Shown here piece by piece: positions 1 through 7,039 of a stretch of 32,432 bases of DNA. The notes beneath the pieces are model-generated. The model made no database searches, was not told where the DNA came from, and saw only the letters and a list, made by a program, of their open reading frames with translations. Every line of letters begins with the position of its first letter. The stretch's first letter is position 1. Location: the NCBI GenBank assembly GCA_035529855.1, contig DATKVX010000003.1, forward strand, positions 1 through 32,432, given 5' to 3'. A program made the translations under genes and the position numbers. The stretch comes from a bacterium. Its GTDB lineage: Bacteria > RBG-13-66-14 > B26-G2 > WVWN01.

Positions 1-2
1 GC

Positions 3-170
3 CACCGCGGGAACCTGTCTCCGTTCCAAATCGCCTCCTCCTTGCGGCCCGGCCTCTCCGAGCACCTGTTTACCCCGCCCCCTATCATCCTCGACCTCGT
101 TGAACCTGAAACCGGTGAGTACCATGTCCCTTGTCCCCCCACAATACGCTTGACATACCATCGTCCGTAA
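3..170 (+). CDS. possible 3' end of an unidentified coding region (partial)
   Basis: One plus-strand frame stays open from the window edge to a TAA at 168-170. Its 55 residues include stretches such as SPFQIASSLRPGL and PPIILDLVEPETGEYHV that read like real protein, whereas the other two plus frames are Pro/Ser/Arg-rich and look non-coding. The SPFQI...PP.ILD pattern loosely recalls the C-terminal tail of DDE integrase-type transposases, but this is a weak impression and not an identification. The promoter of the next gene overlaps its last codons. Confidence 0.3.
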   Translation, partial: HRGNLSPFQIASSLRPGLSEHLFTPPPIILDLVEPETGEYHVPCPPTIRLTYHRP

Positions 171-179
171 GCCTATAAT
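150..179 (+). promoter_or_regulatory. sigma70-like promoter for the Cys/Met enzyme gene
   Basis: TTGACA at 150-155 and TATAAT at 174-179, separated by 18 bp: both hexamers match consensus. Transcription would start near 186, giving a leader of about 40 nt. No convincing Shine-Dalgarno sequence precedes the ATG at 228. Confidence 0.8.
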
Positions 180-227
180 CCCGCCGTATCGATTCCTTAC
201 CCCGACGGCGAGCGATTTCCATCTTTC

Positions 228-1400
228 ATGAAGCGGCCGAAGTTCCATACCCGCGCTGCGCGGGGCACGGCGCCCGTAGATGACGATACGGGCGCGTTAT
301 CGGTCCCCATCTATCAAACGGCTTCCTTCGCCTTCCCCTTCGGCGACGCCGGGCGGGCGCTGGTCGCCGGCGAAACCGAGGGCTACTTCTACAGCCGCTT
401 CGCCAATCCCGCCACCGCGGTTTTCGAACGGGACGTAGCGGCCTTGGAGGGTGCGGAGGCGGCGCTGGCCTTCAACTCCGGGATGGCCGCCATCGCGACC
501 ACGATCCTGGCGCACGTGGGCGCCGGCGACCACCTCGTCACCCAACGCCAGCTCTACGGCGGAACCGCCATTTTCTTCGCCGAACAGCTGCCCCGCTTCG
601 GCGTCGAGCTGACCTACCTTGAGCACCCCGACGGGTCGGCGGTCACCGCGGCAATCCGCCCCGCGACCAAGCTCGTCTACCTGGAGACGCCGTCCAACCC
701 CCTGTTGAACGTGGTGGATATCGAGGATACGTCGCGCGCCGCGGCTCGAGCCGGCGTCCCGACGGTCTTCGACAACACCTTCGCGACGCCGTACCTCCAA
801 CGGCCGCTCGAGCTGGGCGCGACGTTCGTCGTCCACTCGGCCACGAAATACTTCGGCGGCCACGACGTAATCGCCGGCGTGCTGGCGGGGCCGGCGGACC
901 GGCTCCACGAAATAAGGAAAACGCTCTACAAGGACCTGGGCGTCGCGCCGGCGCCGGCGACGTCGTACCAATTCATCCGCGGCCTTAAAACCATGCCGCT
1001 GCGGATGGACCGCCATTGCGCCAACGCCCAGGCGATAGCAGAATTCCTCGCGACCCACGGAAAAGTCCAGAAAGTATACTACCCCGGCCTGCCGTGCCAC
1101 CCGGGCCACGAACTCGCCCGGCGCCAGATGAGTAAGTTCGGCGGCATTTTGGCGTTCGAGCTCGCCGACGGGGAGGCGGCGCGGCGGTTCCTCGGGGCGC
1201 TCGAGCTGTGCATCTTCGCCGTCAGCCTGGGCGACCCGCTCACGCTGGTACAACATCCGCCGGGCGTGACCCACGGCGTCTTCGAAGCGGAGCGAGCCTC
1301 CGGCGCCGGCATGGCGCCCGGCTTCGTAAGGATATCGGCCGGCTTGGAAGACGCGGAAGACGTTATCGCCGATCTGGCCCAAGCCCTGGACAAAGCGTGA
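228..1400 (+). CDS. Cys/Met metabolism PLP-dependent enzyme (cystathionine gamma-synthase / gamma-lyase / O-acylhomoserine sulfhydrylase family)
   Basis: A 390-residue fold-type I PLP enzyme of trans-sulfuration, cytoplasmic by lack of a signal. Visible family marks are YSRFANPA near residues 55-62, the cofactor-stacking tyrosine in LYGGT (Y110), the Asp that pairs with the pyridine nitrogen in FDNTFATP (D182), and the Schiff-base lysine in HSATKYFGGH (K207). Length is normal for the family. True methionine gamma-lyases usually carry a Cys just after the stacking Tyr (YGC); here it is YGG, so a synthase, cystathionine lyase or sulfhydrylase role is more likely, but the sequence alone does not settle it. 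A consensus promoter lies upstream at 150-179. The next gene, a lipoprotein, starts 20 bp downstream and may be co-transcribed, although no functional link is evident. Confidence 0.93.
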   Translation: MKRPKFHTRAARGTAPVDDDTGALSVPIYQTASFAFPFGDAGRALVAGETEGYFYSRFANPATAVFERDVAALEGAEAALAFNSGMAAIATTILAHVGAGDHLVTQRQLYGGTAIFFAEQLPRFGVELTYLEHPDGSAVTAAIRPATKLVYLETPSNPLLNVVDIEDTSRAAARAGVPTVFDNTFATPYLQRPLELGATFVVHSATKYFGGHDVIAGVLAGPADRLHEIRKTLYKDLGVAPAPATSYQFIRGLKTMPLRMDRHCANAQAIAEFLATHGKVQKVYYPGLPCHPGHELARRQMSKFGGILAFELADGEAARRFLGALELCIFAVSLGDPLTLVQHPPGVTHGVFEAERASGAGMAPGFVRISAGLEDAEDVIADLAQALDKA

Positions 1401-1420
1401 TCGTAAGAAGCGAGGTAGAT

Positions 1421-2056
1421 ATGCGTCGTCTCGCAAAGGCCTTGGCGTTATGCAGCACCTTGCCCCTGGTCGCCGGTTGCATTTCGTACAACCAGCACAC
1501 CACCTTCGAAAGCGACGGTTCCGGCCGTATAGTACTGGATACGTGGGTCCGCTACTTCGGCGACGAAGAAGGAGACCAAACCGCGGGGGAAAACGTAACG
1601 CCCGAGGCCAGCGACGAACTGGACCCCGCTTTCGCCGGCTTGAAGGGCGTAACGGTCGAGGAAAATTGGGCCAAGGTCGAGGGCGAGGGAGACGACCGCC
1701 GCGAACACACTCATATCGTCCTCGGCTTCGACAAAGTCGAAAGGTTTAGCGGCCACGGCGTCTTCAAAAACCAGGAATTGACGTTCCAAAAGGACGGCAA
1801 CGAATTCCTATTTAAGCAGGTTATCCTTAATGAACGAGAGGAAGAACCGGAAGAGTCCACGAAGGAAAGCGAAGAGCTAGCTCGCACCCTTTTCGAAGGT
1901 TACACGTTTACGTACACGGTGGTCATGCCGGGCCGCGTCGTCGACACCACCGGGACCGTGGGCGACGACGGCCGGACGGTAACGTGGGAATGGCCGCTTT
2001 ACGATTTCGCCAACCTGGAGGAAGTTATAATGACGGCTGCGTCGCTAAAGGAGTGA
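1421..2056 (+). CDS. LppM-like lipoprotein, paralogue 1
   Basis: A 211-residue exported lipoprotein. The signal peptide ends in a lipobox (LVAGC, lipidated Cys20), after which come SYNQHTTFESDGSG and a soluble domain ending in a strand-rich segment (YTFTYTVVMPGRV...GRTVTWEWPLYD). This arrangement resembles LppM-family domains. I chose the ATG at 1421 because it begins the signal peptide and has GAGGT about 4 nt upstream; the frame is open further upstream to 1208, but that stretch lies inside the PLP-enzyme gene and is Arg-rich shadow. It is clearly paralogous to the next gene (same GCI.Y.Q..T...DGSG start, same GHGVF/GRGVF centre, same TVTWEW/TVKWEY end) but lacks that gene's C-terminal membrane segment. 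It sits 20 bp after the PLP enzyme. Its exact function is unknown. Confidence 0.85.
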   Translation: MRRLAKALALCSTLPLVAGCISYNQHTTFESDGSGRIVLDTWVRYFGDEEGDQTAGENVTPEASDELDPAFAGLKGVTVEENWAKVEGEGDDRREHTHIVLGFDKVERFSGHGVFKNQELTFQKDGNEFLFKQVILNEREEEPEESTKESEELARTLFEGYTFTYTVVMPGRVVDTTGTVGDDGRTVTWEWPLYDFANLEEVIMTAASLKE

Positions 2057-2081
2057 TGCCCGCCGCGGACGGAAATTGCGG

Positions 2082-2110
2082 TTGACAGGTGAGGCGTCCG
2101 TTGTTAGAAT
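2082..2110 (+). promoter_or_regulatory. sigma70-like promoter for the second lipoprotein
   Basis: TTGACA at 2082-2087 and TAGAAT at 2105-2110 with a 17-bp spacer. The predicted start near 2117 gives a GC-rich leader of about 90 nt, ending in a strong ribosome site TAGGAGGA (2193-2200) 7 nt before the ATG. GGAGCG (2122-2127) could pair with CGCTCC (2170-2175) in that leader. Confidence 0.8.
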
Positions 2111-2207
2111 CGCGCTAGTCGGGAGCGCCACGGCGCGATAGCGGGGCCGAGGCGCGTAAAGTACATTAACGCTCCAAAACGTTTTCATAAATTAGGAGGA
2201 AATTTTT

Positions 2208-2999
2208 ATGCGTTTCAAAATCGCGGGCCTCGCGGCCCTCGCGGTAGCTCTGGTCATAGTAGCCGGCTGCATAAACTACGACCAGGAGCTTACGCTAAAT
2301 ACCGACGGTTCGGGGACGATAAAAATTAGGTACGACCGGACGGGCGGAAGCACCGGCGAAGAAAAAGAAGGGGAAGGCAGCCTCGACTTGAGCGCCGCGC
2401 CCAAGCTATCGTTCACCGAGAAAGAGATTATGGCGGAATACGAGGGCGCGCCCGTCACGGTCCGCGACATCGAAATCGGCGAAACGGACGCCGGCGTCCC
2501 CGAGGCCACCTACTACATCGACTTCAACAACATCACGGACCTGAACGGCCGCGGCGTCTTCGCCCTCGAGGGCGAGAAGCTCAAACAAACGTTCTCCCTC
2601 GACACGGCGGGCGACACGCAGGTCTTTAAGCAACTCGTCCAACTAAAAATGGACATCGAGGACCCGTCCCAACTTTCCGATTATAAATTCAACTATATTT
2701 TGAACGCCCCCGCCGAGGTCGTCGAAAACAACGGCACCGCTACCGGCAATACCGTCAAATGGGAATACTCCCTGGATAAACTCATCAATACCGACACCGA
2801 GATGACGGCGACCTACAAAGCGGCCGCGCCGGGTGCCGGCGGCAAAATCGCCGTTATTATCGGCATCATCCTCTGCGTCATAATAGTAATCGTTATAATC
2901 ATCGTAATCATCGTACTGCTGACCAAAAAGAAGAAGAAGCCTGCGGGGCCGGCACCGACGCCGACGCCGCCCTCCGAACCTGAACAACCCTCCGCTTAA
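2208..2999 (+). CDS. LppM-like lipoprotein, paralogue 2, with C-terminal membrane anchor
   Basis: A 263-residue protein with a lipoprotein signal peptide (VAGC, Cys21), an extracytoplasmic beta-rich domain (about 25-205) matching paralogue 1, then a very hydrophobic Ile/Val segment (about 213-238), five lysines (240-244) and a Pro-rich acidic tail. Such a protein would be tethered twice: by lipid on the N-terminal Cys and by a C-terminal helix, with the Lys-rich tail in the cytoplasm by the positive-inside rule. That would keep it in the inner membrane. The LppM-like identity is by eye. It has its own promoter and a strong Shine-Dalgarno site, so it is probably expressed separately from paralogue 1. 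A GC hairpin follows at 3031-3050. Its function is not known; a cell-envelope role is inferred from location only. Confidence 0.87.
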   Translation: MRFKIAGLAALAVALVIVAGCINYDQELTLNTDGSGTIKIRYDRTGGSTGEEKEGEGSLDLSAAPKLSFTEKEIMAEYEGAPVTVRDIEIGETDAGVPEATYYIDFNNITDLNGRGVFALEGEKLKQTFSLDTAGDTQVFKQLVQLKMDIEDPSQLSDYKFNYILNAPAEVVENNGTATGNTVKWEYSLDKLINTDTEMTATYKAAAPGAGGKIAVIIGIILCVIIVIVIIIVIIVLLTKKKKKPAGPAPTPTPPSEPEQPSA

Positions 3000-3030
3000 C
3001 CCTCAACTCACGCGGGTAAATGGAAACCAG

Positions 3031-3053
3031 GGGCGGCCGCAAGGCCGCCCTTT
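3031..3053 (+). terminator. rho-independent terminator-like hairpin
   Basis: GGGCGGCC (3031-3038) pairs perfectly with GGCCGCCC (3043-3050) around a GCAA tetraloop of the GNRA type, followed by TTT. The T-run is short, so termination may be partial. It lies 30 bp after the second lipoprotein gene. Confidence 0.6.
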
Positions 3054-3113
3054 ACACCCGTTACGACCCGTATTGAGACGGCAACCCGACCGCCGCCGGA
3101 CGGGAAAGGTTTG

Positions 3114-3719
3114 ATGGCGCGACAAAGCAAATTAATCGATATGCTCGTTAACGAGCTGACCAAGATGCCGGGCGTCGGCCGCAAAACCGCCCAACGGCTG
3201 ACTTTCTTCCTCCTGAAAGCCCCCGAAGGGTACGTCGAAAACTTGGCTCGACTTCTCAACGAAGTCAGAGAGCACGTAAACCCGTGCCGGGAATGCGGCA
3301 ACCTGACCGAGGGGGAACGTTGCAACGTATGCGCCGACGACACCCGCAACCGCCGCCTTATATGCGTCGTGGAGGAACCGTCCCATATCAACCTCGTCGA
3401 GCGCACCGGCGAATTCAATGGCGTTTACCACGTCCTTATGGGTGTTATATCGCCGTTGGAAGGCATAGGCCCCGACCAACTGCGGATGGCGGAACTCGTG
3501 AGCCGGACCCAGAGCCACCAGGCCGTCGAGGTGATAGTCGCGACCGACCCCGACGTCGAAGGCGATACCACGGCCTACTACATCGCCAAGCTGCTGTCAC
3601 CGCTGGACGTCAAAGTCACGCGTATCGCCCGGGGTCTGCCCGTGGGCGGCGACCTCGACTTCGCCGACGAAGTTACGCTGGCGAAGGCTATCGCCGGGCG
3701 GCAGGAAATAGGAAAATAA
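3114..3719 (+). CDS. recR: recombination mediator protein RecR
   Basis: A 201-residue RecR, part of the RecFOR system that loads RecA on gapped DNA. Domains in order: an N-terminal helix-hairpin-helix (MPGVGRKTAQRL, about 18-29), a four-Cys zinc finger (C58, C61, C70, C73), a Toprim domain (RLICVVEEPS to about 175; EVIVATDPDVEGD carries the acidic Toprim residues), and a C-terminal segment with VTRIARGLPVGGDLDFADE. Length is normal. ATG 3114 has AAAGG 4 nt upstream; the TTG immediately before it at 3111 is an alternative that adds one residue. The usual neighbours dnaX and ybaB/ebfC are absent. A convergent gene and its terminator follow. Confidence 0.97.
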   Translation: MARQSKLIDMLVNELTKMPGVGRKTAQRLTFFLLKAPEGYVENLARLLNEVREHVNPCRECGNLTEGERCNVCADDTRNRRLICVVEEPSHINLVERTGEFNGVYHVLMGVISPLEGIGPDQLRMAELVSRTQSHQAVEVIVATDPDVEGDTTAYYIAKLLSPLDVKVTRIARGLPVGGDLDFADEVTLAKAIAGRQEIGK

Positions 3720-3748
3720 CCTAACCTTGCGCCAAACGGGTACTAAGC

Positions 3749-3772
3749 AAAAAACCGGGCGTCGCCGCCCGG
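3749..3772 (-). terminator. intrinsic terminator for the minus-strand secreted protein
   Basis: Read on the minus strand, CCGGGCG-GCGA-CGCCCGG (7-bp perfect stem, 4-nt loop) is followed by six T residues (A-run at 3749-3754 on the plus strand). It lies between convergent recR and the propeller-like gene, and the stem could also stall plus-strand transcription. Confidence 0.8.
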
Positions 3773-3793
3773 CTCGTTCGTCTCGGTTTCACT

Positions 3794-4561
3794 CTATCTG
3801 AATAACGCCTTAACGCGACCCAACGACCTGGGCTCGACGGCCACGCCCCTTAAATCGACTTTCCACAAACGGCCATCGTTCGCCAGCGTGCTGACCCACA
3901 GGTACCTACCGTCGTACGCCGCCCCCCAGGGTTCGTCGGCGGGCGTCGCGAACGAACCGGCCACGGTACCGCTCACCGGTTCGAAACCGACGACCCGATA
4001 GTTTTTCGTAACGTCGTCGTACTCCGGCCCCCAAAGGTTCGCCCCGTCCCAGGCAAGGTCGTATAGCTCGTAAAGAGCCGAGTACGATTTTACTAAGCGG
4101 CCGTCGATACGCATTTGGTAGTACGGGTGGGACCACTGACTACCCTTCTCCGTGCCCCATAAATGGAAGCCGGACCACGTAAGACCCTGGCCGAAGTTCC
4201 AGCTCGCCTTAAAAGAGGAGACTACGCCGCCGCCCCATTCGAACCGGTGAATATAGTCGGTCGCCTTGTTCCCGACCCAGAAGTATTTACCGTCGTACGC
4301 CAAACCGGCGGTATCGGGGCCGGCCTTCGCGAACTTGAAAGAACCGAGCACCTTCCCGTTGCCGGGGCCGACCTTCCAAATCAGGTACGGAGCCGTTTGG
4401 CAAAAGCAGTAGGCGTTGCCGTTCGCCCAGGTGAGCGCGACGGGTTTCGGCGCAGGCGCGGGGAAGGAAGCTACTATCTCGCCGAAGCGGCCTGAAGCGG
4501 TAGCGGCCGTCAACGCGCATACCGTCGCGGCTAAAAATACTAAACGCACAGCTATTCTCAT
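3794..4561 (-). CDS. secreted beta-propeller-like repeat protein
   Basis: A 255-residue protein with a cleavable signal peptide (about 1-23) and five copies of a short motif of the form G-L-A-Y/W-D-G-x-x-L/F-W-V at about residues 42 (ALTWANGNAYCF), 86 (GLAYDGKYFWVG), 126 (GLTWSGFHLWGT), 168 (DLAWDGANLWGP) and 213 (GAAYDGRYLWVS). The 40-45-residue spacing is that of one beta-propeller blade, so a small five-bladed propeller (or an incomplete larger one) is inferred. No catalytic residues are recognised. The start ATG has GGTGGAG just upstream, a good promoter at 4592-4620 and a terminator at 3749-3772, so it is a single-gene transcription unit. Periplasmic or surface location is expected; the ligand is unknown. 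Confidence 0.8.
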   Translation of the reverse strand: MRIAVRLVFLAATVCALTAATASGRFGEIVASFPAPAPKPVALTWANGNAYCFCQTAPYLIWKVGPGNGKVLGSFKFAKAGPDTAGLAYDGKYFWVGNKATDYIHRFEWGGGVVSSFKASWNFGQGLTWSGFHLWGTEKGSQWSHPYYQMRIDGRLVKSYSALYELYDLAWDGANLWGPEYDDVTKNYRVVGFEPVSGTVAGSFATPADEPWGAAYDGRYLWVSTLANDGRLWKVDLRGVAVEPRSLGRVKALFR

Positions 4562-4591
4562 ATCTCCACCTTGTCTATCGGTAACGGTTTT

Positions 4592-4620
4592 AATATAAAG
4601 GTTTCACCCGAAATAATCAA
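4592..4620 (-). promoter_or_regulatory. promoter of the propeller-like gene
   Basis: On the minus strand TTGATT (4620-4615) and TATATT (4597-4592) are 17 bp apart. Transcription would start near 4585, leaving a leader of about 24 nt with a ribosome site. Confidence 0.65.
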
Positions 4621-4708
4621 GGGAAAAGGGGTTCGTCGCCCCGCCGGCTTTCGACCCGGAACGCCGATAAGCTTTTATAAAAAACGTTTTCTACCTAAAC
4701 CGACTTTA

Positions 4709-4717
4709 TGTTATAAT
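4709..4717 (+). promoter_or_regulatory. extended -10 promoter of the por operon
   Basis: TGTTATAAT is a perfect extended -10 element (TGn plus TATAAT at 4712-4717). The -35 region (around 4688-4694, TTTCTA) is poor, as is usual for extended -10 promoters. The start near 4724 would give a leader of about 190 nt that contains the stem-loop at 4818-4877. Confidence 0.6.
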
Positions 4718-4817
4718 ATTAAAAAGAGTAGAAGCGGCCGAACTAAATTACTTTACCGGATAGCGTTATAAAATACCCTCCAAACGTAAAATTATACGGT
4801 TACCCAAGCCGATCAGC

Positions 4818-4877
4818 GGCGTCGCGGAAAGGCCGAGTCCGCACACCGGTCGCTTTTATACCCTTTCGCGCGACGTC
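4818..4877 (+). promoter_or_regulatory. long stem-loop in the por operon leader (candidate cis-regulatory RNA)
   Basis: Bases 4818-4832 pair with 4862-4877 as 15 base pairs (9 bp GGCGTCGCG/CGCGACGTC with one G-T wobble, then 6 bp GAAAGG/CCTTTC), with a single bulged G at 4868. The 29-nt interior can form a second small hairpin (CGA-gt-CCG / CGG-TCG at 4834-4852) followed by CTTTTAT, which looks like a weak terminator. The 3' side of the long stem ends 22 nt before the Shine-Dalgarno sequence. I recognise no known riboswitch class. An mRNA-stability hairpin is the simplest alternative. Confidence 0.5.
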
Positions 4878-4912
4878 GAACGTAAAATTTAAACCTAGCG
4901 AGGTGATACGAA

Positions 4913-5491
4913 TTGCCGGATAAAATCGTCGAAATCCGGTGGCACGGCCGCGGCGGCCAGGGCGTTAAAACCGCTGCGATGTTGTTCGCCGAGGCGGCGT
5001 ACGAGGGCGGTAAATACGTCCAAGGTTTTTCCGATTACGGGCCCGAGCGCTCGGGCGCGCCGATTCAAGGCTTTACTCGCCTCAGCGACGGCCGCATCTA
5101 CCTCCACAACTTCATCACGGAACCGGACGTAGTCGTAGTATTGGACCCATCCCTCTTGGGGACCGTCGCCGTGACCGAGGGGTTGAAAAAAGGCGGCAAA
5201 GTCCTAGTAAATTCTTCCCACGACCCCGCCGAGCTCGCCGCCCAATTAGGGGTAGACAAAGAGCAAGTGTTCGTCGTGGACGCCAAGAAAATCTCGCTCG
5301 AGACGATGGGTCGCGACATGCCCAACTCGCCGATGATGGGCGCCTTGGTAAAAGTCGTCGGCCTGGTCGAATTGCCCTGGGTCAACGAAACGTTCGAAAA
5401 GAAGTTCGGCGCGAAATCCGAGAAAATCGTGGCCGATAACGTCGCCGCGGTAAAGAGGGCGTACGACGAGGTGCGCGGCGCCGCCAGTTAA
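4913..5491 (+). CDS. porG: pyruvate:ferredoxin oxidoreductase, gamma subunit
   Basis: A 192-residue 2-oxoacid:ferredoxin oxidoreductase gamma subunit (POR_gamma domain over the full length). The hallmark WHGRGGQGVKTAA lies at residues 10-22 and SDYGPERSGAP at 40-50. The enzyme oxidatively decarboxylates pyruvate with CoA to acetyl-CoA and reduces ferredoxin; this subunit belongs to the soluble four-subunit form. It starts with TTG: GAGGTGAT (4900-4907) is 5 nt upstream and the TTG begins the conserved MPDKIVEIRWHGRGGQG, so no other start fits. It is first in the gene order gamma-delta-alpha-beta, as in Thermotoga and archaeal por loci, and has the structured leader described above. Substrate is most likely pyruvate given the alpha subunit; other 2-oxoacids are not excluded. 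Confidence 0.95.
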   Translation: MPDKIVEIRWHGRGGQGVKTAAMLFAEAAYEGGKYVQGFSDYGPERSGAPIQGFTRLSDGRIYLHNFITEPDVVVVLDPSLLGTVAVTEGLKKGGKVLVNSSHDPAELAAQLGVDKEQVFVVDAKKISLETMGRDMPNSPMMGALVKVVGLVELPWVNETFEKKFGAKSEKIVADNVAAVKRAYDEVRGAAS

Positions 5492-5511
5492 TAACCGGAG
5501 GCAACGTAAAG

Positions 5512-5799
5512 ATGGAGAAAAAGAAAGGCTGGAAAGAAGTACCGCTGGGCGGCTTGATCACGGAGGCCGGCAACGCCGACGAGTACGAGACCGGCTCGTG
5601 GCGAACGTTTAAGCCGGTATTGAATCCGGAAGCTTGTAACAACTGCCTTATTTGTTGGATTTTCTGCCCGGACACGTCGATCCGTATCGAGGACGAGAAA
5701 ATGGTCGGCTTCGATTACGTTCACTGTAAAGGTTGCGGCATTTGCGCCGCCGAGTGTCCGAAAAAAGCCATCGAGATGGTACTAGACGAACAGAAATAG
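5512..5799 (+). CDS. porD: pyruvate:ferredoxin oxidoreductase, delta (ferredoxin-like) subunit
   Basis: A 95-residue 2x[4Fe-4S] ferredoxin subunit that passes electrons from the catalytic beta subunit to free ferredoxin. Two classical motifs are present: C42-x2-C45-x2-C48-x3-C52-P and C72-x2-C75-x2-C78-x3-C82-P. The N-terminal 40 residues (ending TGSWRTFKPVLNPEAC) are typical of PorD. The ATG has GGAGG 10 nt upstream. Its TAG stop overlaps the ribosome site (AGGAG, 5798-5802) of the alpha subunit, so translation is probably coupled. Confidence 0.95.
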   Translation: MEKKKGWKEVPLGGLITEAGNADEYETGSWRTFKPVLNPEACNNCLICWIFCPDTSIRIEDEKMVGFDYVHCKGCGICAAECPKKAIEMVLDEQK

Positions 5800-5808
5800 G
5801 AGACCGCT

Positions 5809-7005
5809 GTGGGCAAAACACCCGTTCGACAAATAAAAATGCCGCTCACGGGCAACGACGCGAGCGCGTTCGCTATGAAACAGGTCAACCCCGACGTCGT
5901 AGCCGCTTACCCTATTACGCCGCAGACCGAACTTATGCAGACGTTCGCGCAATACGTCGCCGACGGCGACGTCGATACCGCGCTCATAACGGTCGAGAGC
6001 GAGCACTCCGCCATGAGCGCCTGCATCGGCGCCGCGGCCGCGGGCGCCCGCACCATGACGGCCACCTCGGCCAACGGCTTCGCGCTGATGTGGGAAGTCC
6101 TCTACATCGCCGCCTCGTTGCGCCTCCCCATCACCATGGCGGTCGTGAACCGCGCCCTGTCCGGGCCCATCAACATCCACTGCGACCACTCCGACTCCAT
6201 GGGCGGCCGGGACGCGGGTTGGATACAAATATACGCCGAAAACCCGCAAGAGGCGTACGACCTGTGGCTTATCGGCATAAAGGCCGCGGAGAACCACGAC
6301 GTCCTTCTGCCGGCGATGGTTATGTACGACGGCTTCATCATTAGCCACACCATGGAAGTCGTGGAGACGCTCACCGAAGACGTGATCAGGGATTACATCG
6401 GCCCCTACAAACCGGCGTACGCCTTGCTCCTGGACGAGAAACCGTTCACCGTCGGGCCGTTGGACTTCCACGATTATTACTTCGAGCACAAGCGCCAGGA
6501 GCTCGAGGGTATGGAACAGGCGCCCGCGGCGCTCGCCGCCGCCGCGGCCGAGTACGAAAAGCTCTCCGGCCGCCGCTACGGCCCGGTCGAAACGTACCGA
6601 GCCGACGACGCCGACGTCATAATGGTGGCGCTCGGGTCCACCGCCGGGACGGCGCGCTACGTCGTGGACGTACTGCGCGAGCAGGGCAAATCCGTCGGCC
6701 TTATGAAGCTGAGGACCTTCCGCCCGTTCCCCCACCGCGAAGTCGCCGACGCCCTCGGCAAGACGAAATGCGTCGTGGTGTGCGACCGCGTCGCGTCGTT
6801 CGGCGCGTTCGGCTCGCCCACTTTTATGGAGGTGCGGAGCGCGCTCTACGAGGTCCCCGATAGGCCGTTGGCCATAAACTACATCTACGGCCTCGGCGGC
6901 CGCGACACCGGCCCCGACCTCCTCGAGCAAGCGTTTGAAGAGGGCCTCCGCGTAGCCCAAACCGGCAAAATCGAACAGCACGTGGGCTACCTCGGCGTAC
7001 GTTAA
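5809..7005 (+). CDS. porA: pyruvate:ferredoxin oxidoreductase, alpha subunit
   Basis: A 398-residue alpha subunit with the pyrimidine-binding domain at the N terminus (YPITPQT at 34-40 and the catalytic glutamate region TVESEHSAMSA from 61) and the domain II transketolase-like C-terminal half (VALGSTAGTARYVVDVLRE, then LMKLRTFRPFP). PINIHCDHSDSMGGRDAGW and IQIYAENPQEAYD resemble pyruvate-type PorA sequences. It begins with GTG: TAGGAGA lies 5 nt upstream and overlaps the porD stop codon. A 399-residue open frame on the opposite strand (5782-6981) is a GC-rich shadow. Confidence 0.95.
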   Translation: MGKTPVRQIKMPLTGNDASAFAMKQVNPDVVAAYPITPQTELMQTFAQYVADGDVDTALITVESEHSAMSACIGAAAAGARTMTATSANGFALMWEVLYIAASLRLPITMAVVNRALSGPINIHCDHSDSMGGRDAGWIQIYAENPQEAYDLWLIGIKAAENHDVLLPAMVMYDGFIISHTMEVVETLTEDVIRDYIGPYKPAYALLLDEKPFTVGPLDFHDYYFEHKRQELEGMEQAPAALAAAAAEYEKLSGRRYGPVETYRADDADVIMVALGSTAGTARYVVDVLREQGKSVGLMKLRTFRPFPHREVADALGKTKCVVVCDRVASFGAFGSPTFMEVRSALYEVPDRPLAINYIYGLGGRDTGPDLLEQAFEEGLRVAQTGKIEQHVGYLGVR

Positions 7006-7039
7006 GGGACTGCAGTCGGAACTCTTAAGGAGTGTATAG

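Larger units (their letters stand above)
4562..4912. other. 351-bp AT-rich divergent intergenic control region
   Basis: No convincing coding frame. It is notably AT-rich compared with the flanking genes. It holds the minus-strand promoter (4592-4620), an extended -10 promoter for the por operon (4709-4717), a long stem-loop (4818-4877) and the por ribosome site (4900-4907). CGTAAAATT occurs twice, at 4786-4794 and 4880-4888. Confidence 0.75.

Noticed and set aside
1208-1420. Upstream extension of the first lipoprotein gene
   Set aside because: The extension lies inside the PLP-enzyme gene, is Arg-rich, and would bury the lipoprotein signal peptide that starts at 1421.
297-1436. A 379-residue minus-strand frame opposite the PLP enzyme
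   Set aside because: Arg/Gly-rich shadow composition, no ribosome site, and the plus-strand gene has its full set of catalytic residues.
4621-4660. GGGG-TTCGTCG-CCCC segment that looks like a T-arm of a tRNA
   Set aside because: No acceptor, D or anticodon arms fit around it; it is only a short hairpin.
4571-4771. A 66-codon plus-strand frame in the intergenic region
   Set aside because: It covers the -10 and -35 elements of both divergent units, has no ribosome site, and its composition follows the local AT-richness.
5782-6981. A 399-residue open frame on the minus strand opposite porA
   Set aside because: It is the antisense shadow of a gene with clear PorA motifs; its product is Arg/Val/Gly/His-rich without recognisable domains, as expected from high third-position GC.
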